Part shown: positions 37,254-46,796 of the stretch, in pieces
Layout: the number at the start of each line of letters is the position of its first letter
Position numbering within the stretch: position 1 is the stretch's first letter
Assembly (NCBI GenBank): GCA_944384905.1
Contig: CALWVE010000037.1
Coordinates: 1-52,507, forward strand
DNA length: 52,507 nucleotides
Direction of reading: 5' to 3'
Source of the DNA: an uncultured Clostridia bacterium
GTDB lineage: Bacteria; Bacillota; Clostridia; Oscillospirales; Acutalibacteraceae
The notes under the pieces: generated by a model
The model's input: only the letters and a program-made list of their open reading frames with translations
Databases searched by the model: none
What the model was told of the DNA's origin: nothing
Position numbers and translations under genes: made by a program

Positions 37254-38225
37254 ATGTGGCCTCTTCTTTTTTTCACAGCGGCCGGCCTGTGTGTTTTTGT
37301 GCTGGCGGCAGGTATTTATTTTTTTCGTTTCGCTTTGCTGCGCCACGAACCGCCGGATTATGCCAAAAAAGCAAAAATGAAAAATACACCCGTTGCCCGC
37401 TATGGCGATCGGATCGCCGCCTGCGCCCGCGCGTTTGACGAGATGCCGTTTGAGCGGATTGAAATCAAAAGCTTTGACGGACTCAGACTTTGCGGAAAAT
37501 ATTTTGCGGCGGAAAACGCCCGCGCCACGCTGGTTTTGATGCACGGGTATCATTCGGCGGCCGGCATCGATTTTGGCTGTGCGGTGCCGTTTTTGCTTCG
37601 TGAAATGCGTTTCAATCTGCTTTTTGCCGAACAGCGCACGCATGGCGAAAGCGAAGGGGAATACATTACGTTCGGCGTGAAAGAACGGTATGACTGCCGC
37701 GACTGGGCACTTTATGCGGCCAAAAAAGCGCAGGATCTGCCGATTTTGCTCTATGGGCTTTCGATGGGGGCGGCCACGGTTTTGATGGCAAGCGGACTCG
37801 ATCTGCCGCGCCAGGTGGCGGGAATCATTGCGGACTGCGGCTTCACCACGCCGCGGGCGATTTTCAGGCACGTGTTGGTGCATGGACTGCATCTGCCGGT
37901 GTTTCCGCTTTTGCCGCTGGTGGCATGGTTTTGCAGGCGGTTTGCTGATTTTTCTGTAGACGGTGCATCTACGCTTGAGGCATTGGCTAAAAATACACGT
38001 CCGGTTCTGCTCATCCATGGGGAAGAGGACACGTTTGTGCCTACCTATATGTCGCTGCAAAATTACGAGGCGTGTCAAAGCGAAAAAATGCTGCTTACCG
38101 TAAAAGGCGCGGCGCACGGGCTGAGCTATCTGGTGGCGGAAGAAGCCTGCCGCGCAAAAATCACAGCATTTTTCGAATTGTGTCTGCGCGAGTATCATGC
38201 CCAGGCAGAGAACCTCTGCGGGTAA
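37254..38225 (+). CDS. Membrane-anchored alpha/beta hydrolase
   Basis: A 323-aa protein. N-terminal membrane helix (about 3-27), then an alpha/beta-hydrolase fold: VLMHGYHS (about 93), EQRTHGES (about 126), GLSMGAATVL (about 168, nucleophile Ser), IHGEEDTFVP (about 257, Asp) and GAAHGLSY (about 286, His). Similar to YqkD-type hydrolases of Firmicutes; the substrate is unknown. The final AENLCG and the TAA stop are encoded by the left end of an element-B copy (38205 onward), so the C-terminus has been altered by that repeat. Confidence 0.83.
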   Translation: MWPLLFFTAAGLCVFVLAAGIYFFRFALLRHEPPDYAKKAKMKNTPVARYGDRIAACARAFDEMPFERIEIKSFDGLRLCGKYFAAENARATLVLMHGYHSAAGIDFGCAVPFLLREMRFNLLFAEQRTHGESEGEYITFGVKERYDCRDWALYAAKKAQDLPILLYGLSMGAATVLMASGLDLPRQVAGIIADCGFTTPRAIFRHVLVHGLHLPVFPLLPLVAWFCRRFADFSVDGASTLEALAKNTRPVLLIHGEEDTFVPTYMSLQNYEACQSEKMLLTVKGAAHGLSYLVAEEACRAKITAFFELCLREYHAQAENLCG

Positions 38226-38245
38226 GTCGCGGGTCGCTCGGTGCC
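38205..38245 (+). repeat. Element-B fragment (B6) overlapping the hydrolase stop codon
   Basis: Hairpin GCAGAG-AAC-CTCTGC (38205-38219) followed by GGGTAAGTCGCGGGTCGC. Compared with GCGGAG-AAC-CTCCGC in B1, both arms have changed together. TAA in GGTAAG is the stop codon of the hydrolase gene. Confidence 0.75.
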
Positions 38246-38285
38246 CTCGCTTCGCTTTAATGAAAATTGCGGTCAAGTGGCCGCG

Positions 38286-38425
38286 GCGGAGAATCTCCGC
38301 TGGATACGTCACGGGTGAGCTGAATTTAAATTGAAGGCTCAAGTCGCGCGGCAGAGGCTTGTTATTGTTTTATGCTTAATTCGCGAATTGTCAGCGGGGA
38401 CTCCCCGCCTCGCCGGGGGTTCGCT
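38286..38425 (+). repeat. Palindromic element B, copy 4 (B4)
   Basis: Left end: hairpin GCGGAG-AAT-CTCCGC (38286-38300) then TGGATACGTCACGGGT. Core: AAGTCGCGCGGCAGAGGCTTG. Right end: ATTCGCGAATTGTCA then hairpin GCGGGG-ACT-CCCCGC (38394-38408) and a partial last module of element A. The right end, read in reverse, is an imperfect inverted copy of the left. B6 and B4 together fill most of the 327-nt gap before the fucosidase terminator. Confidence 0.83.
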
Positions 38426-38445
38426 GGCGGCGAACTTCTTAAACG

Positions 38446-38484
38446 AAAAACCGCCCGCCTGCATAGGACAGACGAGCGGTTTTT
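38446..38484. terminator. Terminator of the fucosidase operon
   Basis: Stem AAAAACCGC/GCGGTTTTT with an inner CGCCTG-type extension and two mismatches (38446-38461/38469-38484). A/T-tracts on both sides; serves the minus-strand operon and possibly the plus-strand hydrolase. Confidence 0.75.
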
Positions 38485-38552
38485 TATTCTATATAAGAAA
38501 CTCCCCGTATCCGCTGAGCGAATACACACATTGCCGTCGTGTACGGCGAAAA

Positions 38553-39875
38553 TTATTTCAGGAACAGTTCGATAACCGGAACCAGGCAGTGCGGCTTTAC
38601 TTCCGGCACTTCCAGAACCAGCAGGTCGTCGCCTTCGGCCAGACCATCGCCGAAATGGTTGACGGAGCGCTCGGTGAACAGCACTTCGCTGCCGTCGTGC
38701 AGGAACTGGGCATAGTCTACGCGGCCGGCCAAGCCCTTGATCTGCACATGCTTGTACGGATAGGCAAACAGGTGCACATACAGGCGCTTGCCGTCTTCGC
38801 TCTGGGTAAAGCGGCAGTCTGCCGGGCACATCGGCAGCAGATCGGGTTCGGCCATGGTGCAGCCATAGATCGAGCGGCTGTTGTACTTCATCCAGTCGGC
38901 ATAGACTTTCAGCGCTTCTTCTGCGCGGTAATCAAAGTAGCCGCGGGAGGTGGGGCCTACGTTCATCAGCAGGTTGCCGCCCAATGCTACGGTGTTTACC
39001 AGCATGCGGATGAGCATTTCGGGCGATTTCCAGGTCATTTCATCGCGGTAATAACCCCAGGAACCCGAGAACGTCTGGCAGGCTTCCCAAGTGAGCAGCT
39101 CGCCGGTCTCTTTGTCGCGCAGCCATTCGGTCATCTGATACTGTTCGGGCGTCCACAGATCCTGTTCAATTTCGGTGCGGTTATCGATGATGATACCCGG
39201 CTGCAGGTCGCGGGCGGTTTTGATGAGCGCTTCGGCTTCCCAATCGTCCTTGCCCTTGCCCTTCATCCATTCCTTGCCTTCCGGCGGAACATGGCCGGAA
39301 TAAGAGAAGTCGAACCAGAGGATGTCGATTTTGCCGTAGTTGGTGAGCAGTTCGGTGACCTGGTCGCGCATGTACTGCGCATAGCGGCGCATATCGCGGC
39401 CTTCGTTGAGCTGTTCGGCGTTTTCGTCATCGCGGCGCGGATGGAGCATATCCACCGGGAAATCCGGATGATGCCAGTCGATCAGGGAATAATAGAAACC
39501 GATCTTCAGGCCTTCGGCGCGGAAAGCGTCCACATATTCGCGCACGAGGTCTCTTCCGCAGGGCGTGTTGGTGGACTTGTAATCGGTGTACTGGCTGTCG
39601 AACAGGCAGAAGCCTTCGTGATGCTTCGTGGTCAGCACGGCGTATTTCATGCCGGCGGCCTTGGCCTGACGGGCCCATTCGCGGGCGTCGAACAGGTCGG
39701 GGTTAAAATACTTGAAGTATTTGTCGTATTTTTCTTCGCTGATCTTTTCGCGCGTTTTGATCCACTCGTGACGGGCCGGAAGGGAATACAGACCCCAGTG
39801 GATGAACATGCCGAAACGGTCATGGGTAAACCAGGCGGTATCGCCCGGCGTTTTTTTGGTTACATAGCTGGACAT
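38553..39875 (-). CDS. Alpha-L-fucosidase (GH29)
   Basis: A 440-aa GH29 enzyme releasing L-fucose from glycans. FGMFIHWGLYSLPARHEW (about 21), YAVLTTKHHEGFCLFDS (about 79), GFYYSLIDWHHPDFP (about 126) and ILWFDFSYSG (about 186, nucleophile Asp) mark the barrel; a beta-sandwich domain ends the protein. No signal peptide, so intracellular. Shares an operon with the class II aldolase 27 nt upstream, which would act on a downstream fucose intermediate. Confidence 0.94.
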   Translation of the reverse strand: MSSYVTKKTPGDTAWFTHDRFGMFIHWGLYSLPARHEWIKTREKISEEKYDKYFKYFNPDLFDAREWARQAKAAGMKYAVLTTKHHEGFCLFDSQYTDYKSTNTPCGRDLVREYVDAFRAEGLKIGFYYSLIDWHHPDFPVDMLHPRRDDENAEQLNEGRDMRRYAQYMRDQVTELLTNYGKIDILWFDFSYSGHVPPEGKEWMKGKGKDDWEAEALIKTARDLQPGIIIDNRTEIEQDLWTPEQYQMTEWLRDKETGELLTWEACQTFSGSWGYYRDEMTWKSPEMLIRMLVNTVALGGNLLMNVGPTSRGYFDYRAEEALKVYADWMKYNSRSIYGCTMAEPDLLPMCPADCRFTQSEDGKRLYVHLFAYPYKHVQIKGLAGRVDYAQFLHDGSEVLFTERSVNHFGDGLAEGDDLLVLEVPEVKPHCLVPVIELFLK

Positions 39876-39902
39876 AGGAAAACCTCCCTGAAAAGCGGAT
39901 GC

Positions 39903-40667
39903 TTATTTCAGCATACCGAGCTGAGTCAGAACTTTCTTGGTTACGGTTTCGATCATTTCTTCGCTTACGGGATTTACATCGCCGGGAATGGCGCCTTCGG
40001 GCTTGCCGCAGCCGGGATGGCGGCCCGGGATGTTCATGCGGGCGCGCAGATCCATCAGCTTGTCGATGTTTTCGCCGCCGAATTCCACCATGCCGCCGAT
40101 CATGGAAGCATAGAAGGTGATCTTGGCGAAATATTCTACTTCATCCATGACGAAGAAGGCGCGGGTCAGCGTGTTGCCCACAGAGAGCGCACCGTGATTC
40201 TGCAGCAGGAACGCGTCGTGATCCTGGATGTAGGGCATCAGGGAATCCGGTACTTCCATGGAAGACGGCGTACCATAAGCGCATACCGGCACGGTGCCGA
40301 TGCTCAGCACGGCTTCGGGCAGGATGAGCTTGTCGAGCGGCTTCTGGCATACGGCGAAAGCGGTAGCGATCGGCGGGTGAGCGTGAACAACGGCGCCTAC
40401 GTCCGGACGCTCACGATAGACGCGCATGTGCATCTTGATTTCGGAAGAGGGGTTGAGCGCACCTTCGATCTTGTTGCCCTCGGCGTCTACTTTAATAATC
40501 ATGTCGGGGGTCATATAGCCCTTGGAAACGCCCGTGGGGGTGCAGTAAAATTCGTTGGGGCCTACTTTAACGGAGATGTTGCCGTCGTTGGCGGCCACAA
40601 AACCTTTCTGATAAATGCGAGCGCCGATGTCACAGATCTCGCGCTTAATCTGTTCTGCTGTCTGCAT
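39903..40667 (-). CDS. fucA: Class II aldolase, probably L-fuculose-phosphate aldolase
   Basis: A 254-aa zinc-dependent aldolase of the FucA/AraD family. GNISVKV (about 30), TPTGVSKGYM (about 43), VVHAHPP (about 93, two Zn-binding His), LPEAVLS (about 116), LLQNHGAL (about 154, third His). Splits fuculose 1-phosphate to dihydroxyacetone phosphate and lactaldehyde if the assignment is right; the substrate is inferred from the adjoining fucosidase. ATG at 40667 has AAGGAGG 8 nt upstream. Fucose isomerase and fuculokinase genes are not in the window. Confidence 0.85.
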   Translation of the reverse strand: MQTAEQIKREICDIGARIYQKGFVAANDGNISVKVGPNEFYCTPTGVSKGYMTPDMIIKVDAEGNKIEGALNPSSEIKMHMRVYRERPDVGAVVHAHPPIATAFAVCQKPLDKLILPEAVLSIGTVPVCAYGTPSSMEVPDSLMPYIQDHDAFLLQNHGALSVGNTLTRAFFVMDEVEYFAKITFYASMIGGMVEFGGENIDKLMDLRARMNIPGRHPGCGKPEGAIPGDVNPVSEEMIETVTKKVLTQLGMLK

Positions 40668-40802
40668 GATCTTGTCCTCCTTGGCGGGATGTTCAAGCAA
40701 AATTGCGCACAAACAAGCTAGGCGCCGCTTCTGCTCAATTGCCAAAACATCGAATTGTTTTTTGTGAAAACACATAAAAATTTCGGCCGGAACAAATCTC
40801 TA

Positions 40803-40858
40803 TTGATTTAATTCCGTGTATTTGCTATAATTATAAACAGCCAAAAGAGGTTTGTCTA
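40803..40858. promoter_or_regulatory. Overlapping divergent promoters of the fuc genes and deoR-type gene
   Basis: The palindrome TATAATTATA (40826-40835) gives each strand a consensus -10. Plus: TTGATT (40803-40808), 17 nt to TATAAT (40826-40831). Minus: TAGACA (40858-40853), 17 nt to TATAAT (40835-40830). The two polymerases cannot bind at once, and one repressor could block both. Confidence 0.7.
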
Positions 40859-40941
40859 CCACTGGCGATAAAGTCGAGCGGCTCTCACGGCTTTTTTCAC
40901 TGCTGCGCACAAATGCGCAAAAATGATCTTTGAGGTGTCCT

Positions 40942-41694
40942 ATGCTTCCACTTGAACGGCAAAACCGCATTCTCGAAATCCTGGCTGTCCGCAAGGCGGC
41001 CTCGGTGGAGGAACTTTGCCGTGAACTCTATTCCAGCGGCGCCACCATCCGGCGCGATCTCGCTTATCTGGAAAGCAGCGGGCTTTTGTGCCGCACACAC
41101 GGCGGCGCGGTGCGCATGGAGGAAAGCGGGCGCGATTTTCCGCTTCTTCTGCGCGAAAGCGAAAACACCGTTTCCAAAGATATCATCGCGCGCAAGGCGC
41201 TGGAGCTGATCGAAGACGGGCAGACGATTTTCATGGACGCCAGCAGTACGGTTTGCCGTTTGGCTGAAAAGCTCAGCGGATTCCAGCGGCTGCGGGTGAT
41301 CACCAACGGCCTGAAAACGGCCGGTATCCTCGCCGAAAAAGACGGCGTGGAAGTTTACTGCACGGGCGGCCGCCTGCGCGGAAACGCCAAATCGTTTGTG
41401 GGCTTGCCTGCGGTTTCGTTTGTGGAAAAATTTCATGCCGATACGGCTTTCTTTTCCTGCCGCGGCGTGAGCGAAGAGGCCGGCGTGACAGACGCCAGCG
41501 AAGAAGAAGCCGATCTCAAGCGGACGTATCTGCGCCATGCACGGCGGGGCGTGCTTCTGGCCGATTGCAGCAAGCTTTCGCTGCAGTACTTCTGCCGCAT
41601 CTGCGCGCTGGATGAAATCGATACGCTGGTTTCGGATATTCCGCTGTCACCGCCTTATGTTTTGCCGAGTGCGCCGGAAACGGCGACAAAATAA
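40942..41694 (+). CDS. DeoR-family sugar-responsive transcriptional regulator
   Basis: A 250-aa DeoR-type repressor. The N-terminal winged helix (MLPLERQNRILEILAVRKAA, then VEELCRELYSSGATIRRDL) is followed by RTHGGAV and the sugar-phosphate-binding domain with FMDASST (about 95), VITNGLKTA and a late DxSK-type DCSKLS. The ligand is a phosphorylated sugar in this family. It is divergent from the fucosidase-aldolase operon and shares promoter sequence with it, so a fucose-pathway phosphate is the likely inducer. ATG at 40942, with GAGGTG 4 nt before it; a TTG at 40930 is less likely. Confidence 0.88.
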   Translation: MLPLERQNRILEILAVRKAASVEELCRELYSSGATIRRDLAYLESSGLLCRTHGGAVRMEESGRDFPLLLRESENTVSKDIIARKALELIEDGQTIFMDASSTVCRLAEKLSGFQRLRVITNGLKTAGILAEKDGVEVYCTGGRLRGNAKSFVGLPAVSFVEKFHADTAFFSCRGVSEEAGVTDASEEEADLKRTYLRHARRGVLLADCSKLSLQYFCRICALDEIDTLVSDIPLSPPYVLPSAPETATK

Positions 41695-41735
41695 ATTAAA
41701 AATGCGTACTTTGTGCGCAGGGAGGAGATTCTCTT

Positions 41736-41975
41736 ATGAACAAACTGCTTTCGATTATCGGTGCGGTCACCGTTGTGGCGGCTGCCGCTGTAGCCGTGCT
41801 CAATTTCTTCTACGACATCAAATTCTCGCTGAGCATCAACAAAAAGAACGATCTGTGGCTTGACGATGATTTTGATTGCTGCTGCGATGATGACGACGAA
41901 GACGAATGCTGCTGTGAAGCAGCCGCTCCCGAAGCTCCCAAAGCGGAAGAAAAGCCGGCTGATCCTGCCGAATAA
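41736..41975 (+). CDS. Acidic Cys-cluster membrane miniprotein
   Basis: A 79-aa protein of unknown function. It has an N-terminal membrane helix (about 5-25, LLSIIGAVTVVAAAAVAVLNF), a short linker, then an extraordinary segment at 43-61: DDD-F-D, three Cys (48-50), seven acidic residues, three Cys (58-60), Glu. An Ala/Pro/Glu tail ends it. GGGAGGAG precedes the ATG, and a strong terminator follows, so it is expressed as a real gene, perhaps with the DeoR-type gene 41 nt upstream. The clustered Cys and Asp suggest metal binding. Confidence 0.75.
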   Translation: MNKLLSIIGAVTVVAAAAVAVLNFFYDIKFSLSINKKNDLWLDDDFDCCCDDDDEDECCCEAAAPEAPKAEEKPADPAE

Positions 41976-41987
41976 AATGCAAAAAAT

Positions 41988-42035
41988 AAACCGGGCTGCC
42001 CATGCCTTTTGGCTTGCGGCGGCCCGGTTTTTTGT
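41988..42035. terminator. Terminator between miniprotein and glycosyltransferase
   Basis: A 13-bp stem AAACCGGGCTGCC/GGCGGCCCGGTTT (41988-42000/42018-42030; one wobble pair) followed by TTTGTTTTT. Also lies at the 3' end of the minus-strand gene. Confidence 0.85.
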
Positions 42036-42037
42036 TT

Positions 42038-43720
42038 TTAGATGAGAAGCAGCGTATAGACAAACGCGCTCAAAATACAGAACACGGCGGTTAAGACGGA
42101 AAGCCCCGAACGCATAAAAGAACGCTTTTTCGTGCGGCGCACGCCTTCTCCCAGCCAAACGACGCCGCATAACAGCATCGGCGTGGTATAGCGGAAATTC
42201 TGCGTGCAGGTGTGCGGCGCGCTGAAGCACATGCTGATATAAGAAACCAGTGTGATGCCGAATAAAACGGCGAAAAACGCGGAAAGCACAGCGTCTTTGC
42301 GCACAAAGCGTTTGCGAAACAGCGTAAAAACGCCGCATACAAGCGAAACGCCCATACAAATCAGATTGACAAAAAACAGCGCGTTGGCAAAAGGCAGTCC
42401 AACCTGACAGCGCACGGTTTCGCTTTCGGGATGGAAGAACGTGAATTCCCCGAAAACGGAGGTTTTGAACAATCCTAAAAATAGATTGTATTCATAGTAG
42501 CCGGCGCCGGAACGGTCTTTCCAGGCCATAAAGACATTGGCGTTTTCTCCGCCAAAGAAATCGAACAGCCGCTGCCACGGCGAATACATGCCGATATATT
42601 GGTAATTATCCGTACTGAGCACCGGCACATAACCTGGCGGCACACCCCAGCGAACCAGATTGAGAATCTGCCAGCTTAGCCCAAGCGGCACGCACACGGC
42701 GGCAAAAGCCGCAAACCAGGCGAAATACCGGCGGGTTTCCTGTCTGTTTTTCCACCATTTATAGAGGAACAGCAGGGCAATGGCCGGGGCGCAAAGTGCG
42801 CCGGAAAGCTTGGCGGCCATCGAACCGCCCACCAGCAAGGCGACATACAAAATGTTTTTCAGCCCCGGTTGGTCATACCAGCGCACGGCGGCGGCCAGCG
42901 CGCCGAATTGAAGAAAAGCCGAAAGGCAGTCGTTGTTGATGCTGCCCGAAAAAAGGATGCCCGTGGGATGAAAACAGATCACAGCCATGGGTAAGATCAA
43001 AGCCGCACCGCGCAGACGCAGCCGGCGCAGCAGCCGTTCGACAAAAAACAGCGTGCCCATGGAATAGAACAGCGTGAGAATCTGCACGTTTTCGAACGCG
43101 CGTTCATAAGAAAAGCCCAGCAGTGTCTGGAAGCGCATCCAAATAGCCGCCGTGATATGGTGCAGCGGCGGATGATAGAATTGCCAGACCGAGCGCGGAT
43201 CAAACGGCAGCAAAAGCGAGCCGCCGTTATAAAAATACTCGATGTAGCCGATGTGGCTGTGTCCACAGCCGATGGCGCCCACGTCGTGCTGGCGCACGGT
43301 GATGGGCGTTACCAGAATATACGCCAGCCGCAAACAAAACGCGGCCGCAAATAAGAGCAGCAAAAACTGCCGGGTGTGCAGCTTGCCGCTCATCCAGAGC
43401 GACAGCCCCGTCGCCGATAGAAAGAGCAGAGCGGCCGCCAGCAGCAGGGCGGGATCTCCGCCGGAAAGCAGCGCCAGAAATCCGAGCGCCGCCGCGGCAA
43501 ATACGGCGGGAACAAGCACACGCAGCCTGTCTTTCAGTCCGCCCGGCAGCAGGAACGCACCGACTGCCGTGCCCGTTAGGCATAAAAGCCCGAACAAAAC
43601 CGGCGCTTCGGCCGAAAAGCCACTTTCCGTGGTGCCGTCTGCCAGAAAGGTGCAGAAGAAACATACAAGCCCTAAAATCGCAAACGGGTACCGCAGAGCG
43701 GGACGGGCGGGCGCGATCAT
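42038..43720 (-). CDS. GT39/ArnT-like membrane glycosyltransferase (GT-C fold)
   Basis: A 560-aa integral membrane protein with about a dozen hydrophobic helices. The first large extracytoplasmic loop carries [20 protein letters not shown] (about 142-161), an Asp/His-containing loop of the kind used by lipid-linked-sugar transferases. Later there is YHPPLHH (about 182) and GSINNDCLS (about 258), also common in this class. It probably glycosylates a cell-surface acceptor from a polyprenyl donor. It overlaps the upstream FAD-oxidoreductase gene by 4 nt. Confidence 0.75.
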   Translation of the reverse strand: MIAPARPALRYPFAILGLVCFFCTFLADGTTESGFSAEAPVLFGLLCLTGTAVGAFLLPGGLKDRLRVLVPAVFAAAALGFLALLSGGDPALLLAAALLFLSATGLSLWMSGKLHTRQFLLLLFAAAFCLRLAYILVTPITVRQHDVGAIGCGHSHIGYIEYFYNGGSLLLPFDPRSVWQFYHPPLHHITAAIWMRFQTLLGFSYERAFENVQILTLFYSMGTLFFVERLLRRLRLRGAALILPMAVICFHPTGILFSGSINNDCLSAFLQFGALAAAVRWYDQPGLKNILYVALLVGGSMAAKLSGALCAPAIALLFLYKWWKNRQETRRYFAWFAAFAAVCVPLGLSWQILNLVRWGVPPGYVPVLSTDNYQYIGMYSPWQRLFDFFGGENANVFMAWKDRSGAGYYEYNLFLGLFKTSVFGEFTFFHPESETVRCQVGLPFANALFFVNLICMGVSLVCGVFTLFRKRFVRKDAVLSAFFAVLFGITLVSYISMCFSAPHTCTQNFRYTTPMLLCGVVWLGEGVRRTKKRSFMRSGLSVLTAVFCILSAFVYTLLLI

Positions 43721-45297
43721 ACCTTACTCTCCTGTTTTTCTTCGTGATAAGCCTGCTCCGTGTTGACGTTCCAGATGGCGGCCTTATCGGTTTCTTCCCC
43801 GGCGATGCAGGCGGCGGCCCGCATCGCCGTTACCATGGAATGATCCATGTTGTTGTAGCGGTGCTGGCCGTTGCGGCCCACACAATACAGCCCGTCGATG
43901 CCGTTTAAATATTCGGTAACGGTATCAATGCGATCGTAGGTATCAAAATAAGCCGGATAGGCTTTTTTTACTTTCTCGCGATGGGCGTCCATCACGTCCT
44001 TTTCGCGGATAATGCCCATTTTTTCAAGCTCGGCGGCGGCAAAAGAAATGCATTCCTTTTCGCTCATGTTCCAGAAGTCGTCGCCTTCGTTGCAGAAATA
44101 TTCCAGCCCGATCCAAACGGTATGCTCCGGATCTTTCACCATATAGGGCGACCAGTTGTTGAAAATCTGGATACGGCCGAGCTTCACGTCGGTATCCTGC
44201 ACATAGATCCAGCAGTCCGGCACAATGTTGCCCAGTGTGGGAATGTCGGTTTCGTTTTTTAGATTCAGCCGGTGTACCAGCAGGCCGATCGTGACAAAAT
44301 CGCGGTAGGGAAGCCCCGCGGCGATTTCCTGCACTTCCTGTGGAACCGGATCGCCCGAAAGCCCCGCCACCAGATCTTTGACCGGCATGGAAGAAATCAC
44401 GGTGTGCCCCTGTGCGACATAGTCTTTGCCGTCGCGTTCGCACAAAACGGCCTGTACCCGGCCGTTTTTCACGCCGATTTCTTTTACGCGGCAGTTTTTG
44501 ACGATCTTGCCGTCCATCGCTTCAATCTCTTCGGCGACGGCTTCCCAAAGCTGGCCGGGGCCGAATTTGGGATACCAGAATTCCTCAATCAGCGAGGTTT
44601 CGGTGTTCTGTGCGTCTTTTTTGCCGGAGGCTTTGCGGAACATGTCTTTCAGCATCGTGCGCACCGAAAGTCCTTTTACGCGCTGGGCGCCCCAATCGGC
44701 CGCAATGCCGCTGGGATGGCGGCCCCACAGCTTTTCGGTATAACCTTCGAAAAACAGGCTGTACAGTTCACGGCCGAAACGGTTGATATAAAAATCTTCC
44801 AGTGAATTTTCCGGCCTTTTGGCAATCATCGAGCCGAGATAGCTGAATCCGGCTTTCATCGTGCGCGCAAAGCCGAGATTGCGAATCGTCTGCCATTTCA
44901 TGGAAACGGGATAATCGAAAAATTTGTTCAGATAATAAATGCGCGAAATGCGCTGGCGGATCAGCATCACGCGGTCGGTTTGTTCCGGGTCAGGCCCGCC
45001 TGGTGTGAGCGGTTTTTCGCGGCTGAGCATTTTGTCGTCAAACGACATGCCCCCTTGCAGCGGCATGCGCGCCGCCCACCAGTCCATCACGTGCTGATCT
45101 TTTGAAAAGAAACGGTGCCCGCCAATATCCATGCGGCAGCCGTTATGCCGTACGGTCCGCGAAATGCCGCCGATGGCATCGCTTTCTTCCAGGATAATCA
45201 CTTCAAACCGAGGTTCGTTTCCCCGGTTGCGCGAAAGCAATTCATACGCGGCGGTCAGCCCTGCCGGCCCCGCGCCGATAATTAAAACCCGCTGCAT
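43717..45297 (-). CDS. FAD-dependent NAD(P)-binding oxidoreductase (amine oxidase/UDP-galactopyranose mutase-like)
   Basis: A 526-aa flavoprotein. [18 protein letters not shown] (residues 4-21) is the dinucleotide-binding fold, with [10 protein letters not shown] (about 41) and [10 protein letters not shown] (about 54) of the protoporphyrinogen-oxidase/UGM-like class. The end has [19 protein letters not shown] (about 470), which contacts FAD. Since it is coupled to a GT-C glycosyltransferase, it may modify a nucleotide- or lipid-linked sugar; this is inference. Start at 45297 with AGGAG upstream; the upstream in-frame extension has no ribosome binding site. Confidence 0.8.
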   Translation of the reverse strand: MQRVLIIGAGPAGLTAAYELLSRNRGNEPRFEVIILEESDAIGGISRTVRHNGCRMDIGGHRFFSKDQHVMDWWAARMPLQGGMSFDDKMLSREKPLTPGGPDPEQTDRVMLIRQRISRIYYLNKFFDYPVSMKWQTIRNLGFARTMKAGFSYLGSMIAKRPENSLEDFYINRFGRELYSLFFEGYTEKLWGRHPSGIAADWGAQRVKGLSVRTMLKDMFRKASGKKDAQNTETSLIEEFWYPKFGPGQLWEAVAEEIEAMDGKIVKNCRVKEIGVKNGRVQAVLCERDGKDYVAQGHTVISSMPVKDLVAGLSGDPVPQEVQEIAAGLPYRDFVTIGLLVHRLNLKNETDIPTLGNIVPDCWIYVQDTDVKLGRIQIFNNWSPYMVKDPEHTVWIGLEYFCNEGDDFWNMSEKECISFAAAELEKMGIIREKDVMDAHREKVKKAYPAYFDTYDRIDTVTEYLNGIDGLYCVGRNGQHRYNNMDHSMVTAMRAAACIAGEETDKAAIWNVNTEQAYHEEKQESKV

Positions 45298-45370
45298 GTT
45301 AAATCTCCTCTCTTCTCGCCTGTCCAAAACAGGGGACGCACCGAAAGACGGTGAAACAATAGATAAAATC

Positions 45371-45399
45371 AGTTTAGCATGTTTTACCGGTGTTTGCAA
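45371..45399 (-). promoter_or_regulatory. Promoter of the FAD oxidoreductase-glycosyltransferase operon
   Basis: Minus strand TTGCAA (45399-45394) and TAAACT (45376-45371), 17 nt apart, extended -10 (TGC). The leader contains two small hairpins, CACCG/CGGTG and CCTGT/ACAGG. Confidence 0.65.
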
Positions 45400-45473
45400 C
45401 GAAAATCGGTTTGCTTGCGAAAATTCGTCTTTGTTCTGCAAAATTTTTAATTTAATTGTTTAATAAAAATTGG

Positions 45474-45502
45474 TTGATTTAGCGAACAAGCTGTGATATG
45501 AT
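45474..45502 (+). promoter_or_regulatory. Promoter of the alcohol dehydrogenase gene
   Basis: TTGATT (45474-45479) and TATGAT (45497-45502), 17 nt apart. Confidence 0.65.
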
Positions 45503-45582
45503 GAGGGTACAAAACAGGATGCCGTACACAAATAATACATTGTAAATCGGCGTAAATCTATTTTTAGGAGGCGTATAGGAAT

Positions 45583-46638
45583 ATGAAAGGTTTTGCCATG
45601 CTGAAAATCGGGGAAACCGGCTGGATTGAAAAAGAAAGACCGGCCTGCGGCCCTATGGATGCTATTTGCCGCCCGATTGCCCTGGCTCCCTGCACCTCGG
45701 ACGTGCATACGGTTTGGGCGGGCGCAATCGGTGATCGTCACAATATGATTCTCGGCCACGAAGCCGTGGGCGAAGTTGTGGAAGTCGGCTCGCTTGTTAA
45801 GGATTTCAAAGTCGGCGACCGGGTTTTGGTTTCGGCCATCACGCCCGACTGGAATTCCTATGCGGCTCAGGAAGGCTATCCCATGCATTCCGGCGGCATG
45901 CTGGCAGGCTGGAAATTCTCTAACTTTAAAGACGGCGTGTTCGGCGAATATTTCCATGTCAACGATGCCGACGGTAACCTGGCGCATCTGCCCGACGGAA
46001 TGGATCTGGCTGCGGCCTGTATGATCAGCGATATGGTGCCCACGGGTTTCCATGGCGTAGAGCTTGCAGACGTGCAGTTCGGCGATAATGTGGCTATTAT
46101 CGGAATCGGCCCGGTTGGTCTGATGTCAGTAGCGGCGGCGGCAATCCGGGGTGCAGCCAATATTTACGCGGTGGGTTCCAGAAAGAACTGCGTGGATCTG
46201 GCGAAGAAATTCGGCGCAACGGATATTATCAATTACCGCGAAGGCGATATCGTGGAACAGATCATGGAAAGAACCCATGGTCAGGGCGTGGATAAGATCG
46301 TGGTCGCCGGCGGCGATAATAATACGTTCGATCAGGCGATCCGTATGCTTAAGCCCGGCGGTATCATCGGCAACGTAAACTACCTGGGTGAAGGCGATAC
46401 CATCGGCATTCCGCGTGTGGAATGGGGCTGCGGTATGGGTCACAAGACGATCCGCGGCGGTCTGATGCCTGGCGGCCGTGTCCGTTCGGAAAAGCTGGCG
46501 CGTCTGGTGATGACCAACCGTATTCATCCGGAAGAACTGATTACGCATACGTTCCAGGGTCTGGAAGGTGTAGAGCCCGCTTTGATGATGATGAAAGACA
46601 AACCGAGAGACCTGATTAAGCCTCTGGTTCTGCTTTAA
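45583..46638 (+). CDS. adh: NADP-dependent secondary alcohol (isopropanol-type) dehydrogenase
   Basis: A 351-aa zinc-dependent medium-chain dehydrogenase, closely similar along its length to the Thermoanaerobacter/Clostridium beijerinckii secondary alcohol dehydrogenases. Same start (MKGFAML), [10 protein letters not shown] with the catalytic-zinc Cys (about 37), [10 protein letters not shown] (His about 59, Glu 60), Asp in FHGVELAD region (about 150), [11 protein letters not shown] (about 174, cofactor) and VGSRKNCVD (about 198), where Gly-Ser-Arg favours NADP. Reduces ketones or aldehydes, a likely redox sink in fermentation. Monocistronic, with its own promoter and terminator. Confidence 0.93.
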   Translation: MKGFAMLKIGETGWIEKERPACGPMDAICRPIALAPCTSDVHTVWAGAIGDRHNMILGHEAVGEVVEVGSLVKDFKVGDRVLVSAITPDWNSYAAQEGYPMHSGGMLAGWKFSNFKDGVFGEYFHVNDADGNLAHLPDGMDLAAACMISDMVPTGFHGVELADVQFGDNVAIIGIGPVGLMSVAAAAIRGAANIYAVGSRKNCVDLAKKFGATDIINYREGDIVEQIMERTHGQGVDKIVVAGGDNNTFDQAIRMLKPGGIIGNVNYLGEGDTIGIPRVEWGCGMGHKTIRGGLMPGGRVRSEKLARLVMTNRIHPEELITHTFQGLEGVEPALMMMKDKPRDLIKPLVLL

Positions 46639-46659
46639 GCTTTAATAAGATTTTGTATG

Positions 46660-46690
46660 GCCTCCCGTTTCGGCGGGAGGCTTTCGTTTT
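46660..46690 (+). terminator. Terminator of the alcohol dehydrogenase gene
   Basis: A perfect 8-bp stem GCCTCCCG/CGGGAGGC (46660-46667/46674-46681), T-run TTTCGTTTTGTT. Confidence 0.85.
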
Positions 46691-46728
46691 GTTCCAGCGT
46701 TTCGGCTTTAGTCCGCTCAAAATTATGG

Positions 46729-46757
46729 TTGATTTGTCCCTGCCTCTATACTATAAT
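46729..46757 (+). promoter_or_regulatory. Promoter of the heparinase-type gene
   Basis: TTGATT (46729-46734) and TATAAT (46752-46757), 17 nt apart, 40 nt before the start codon. Confidence 0.75.
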
Positions 46758-46796
46758 GAAGCTGAAAGCGGCCCGGCCGCGGGAGGAGGAAAAATC

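Noticed and set aside
45371..45582. Two hairpins in the leader of the FAD oxidoreductase gene as a riboswitch
   Set aside because: They are short, simple stems (5 bp) with no conserved core that I recognise.
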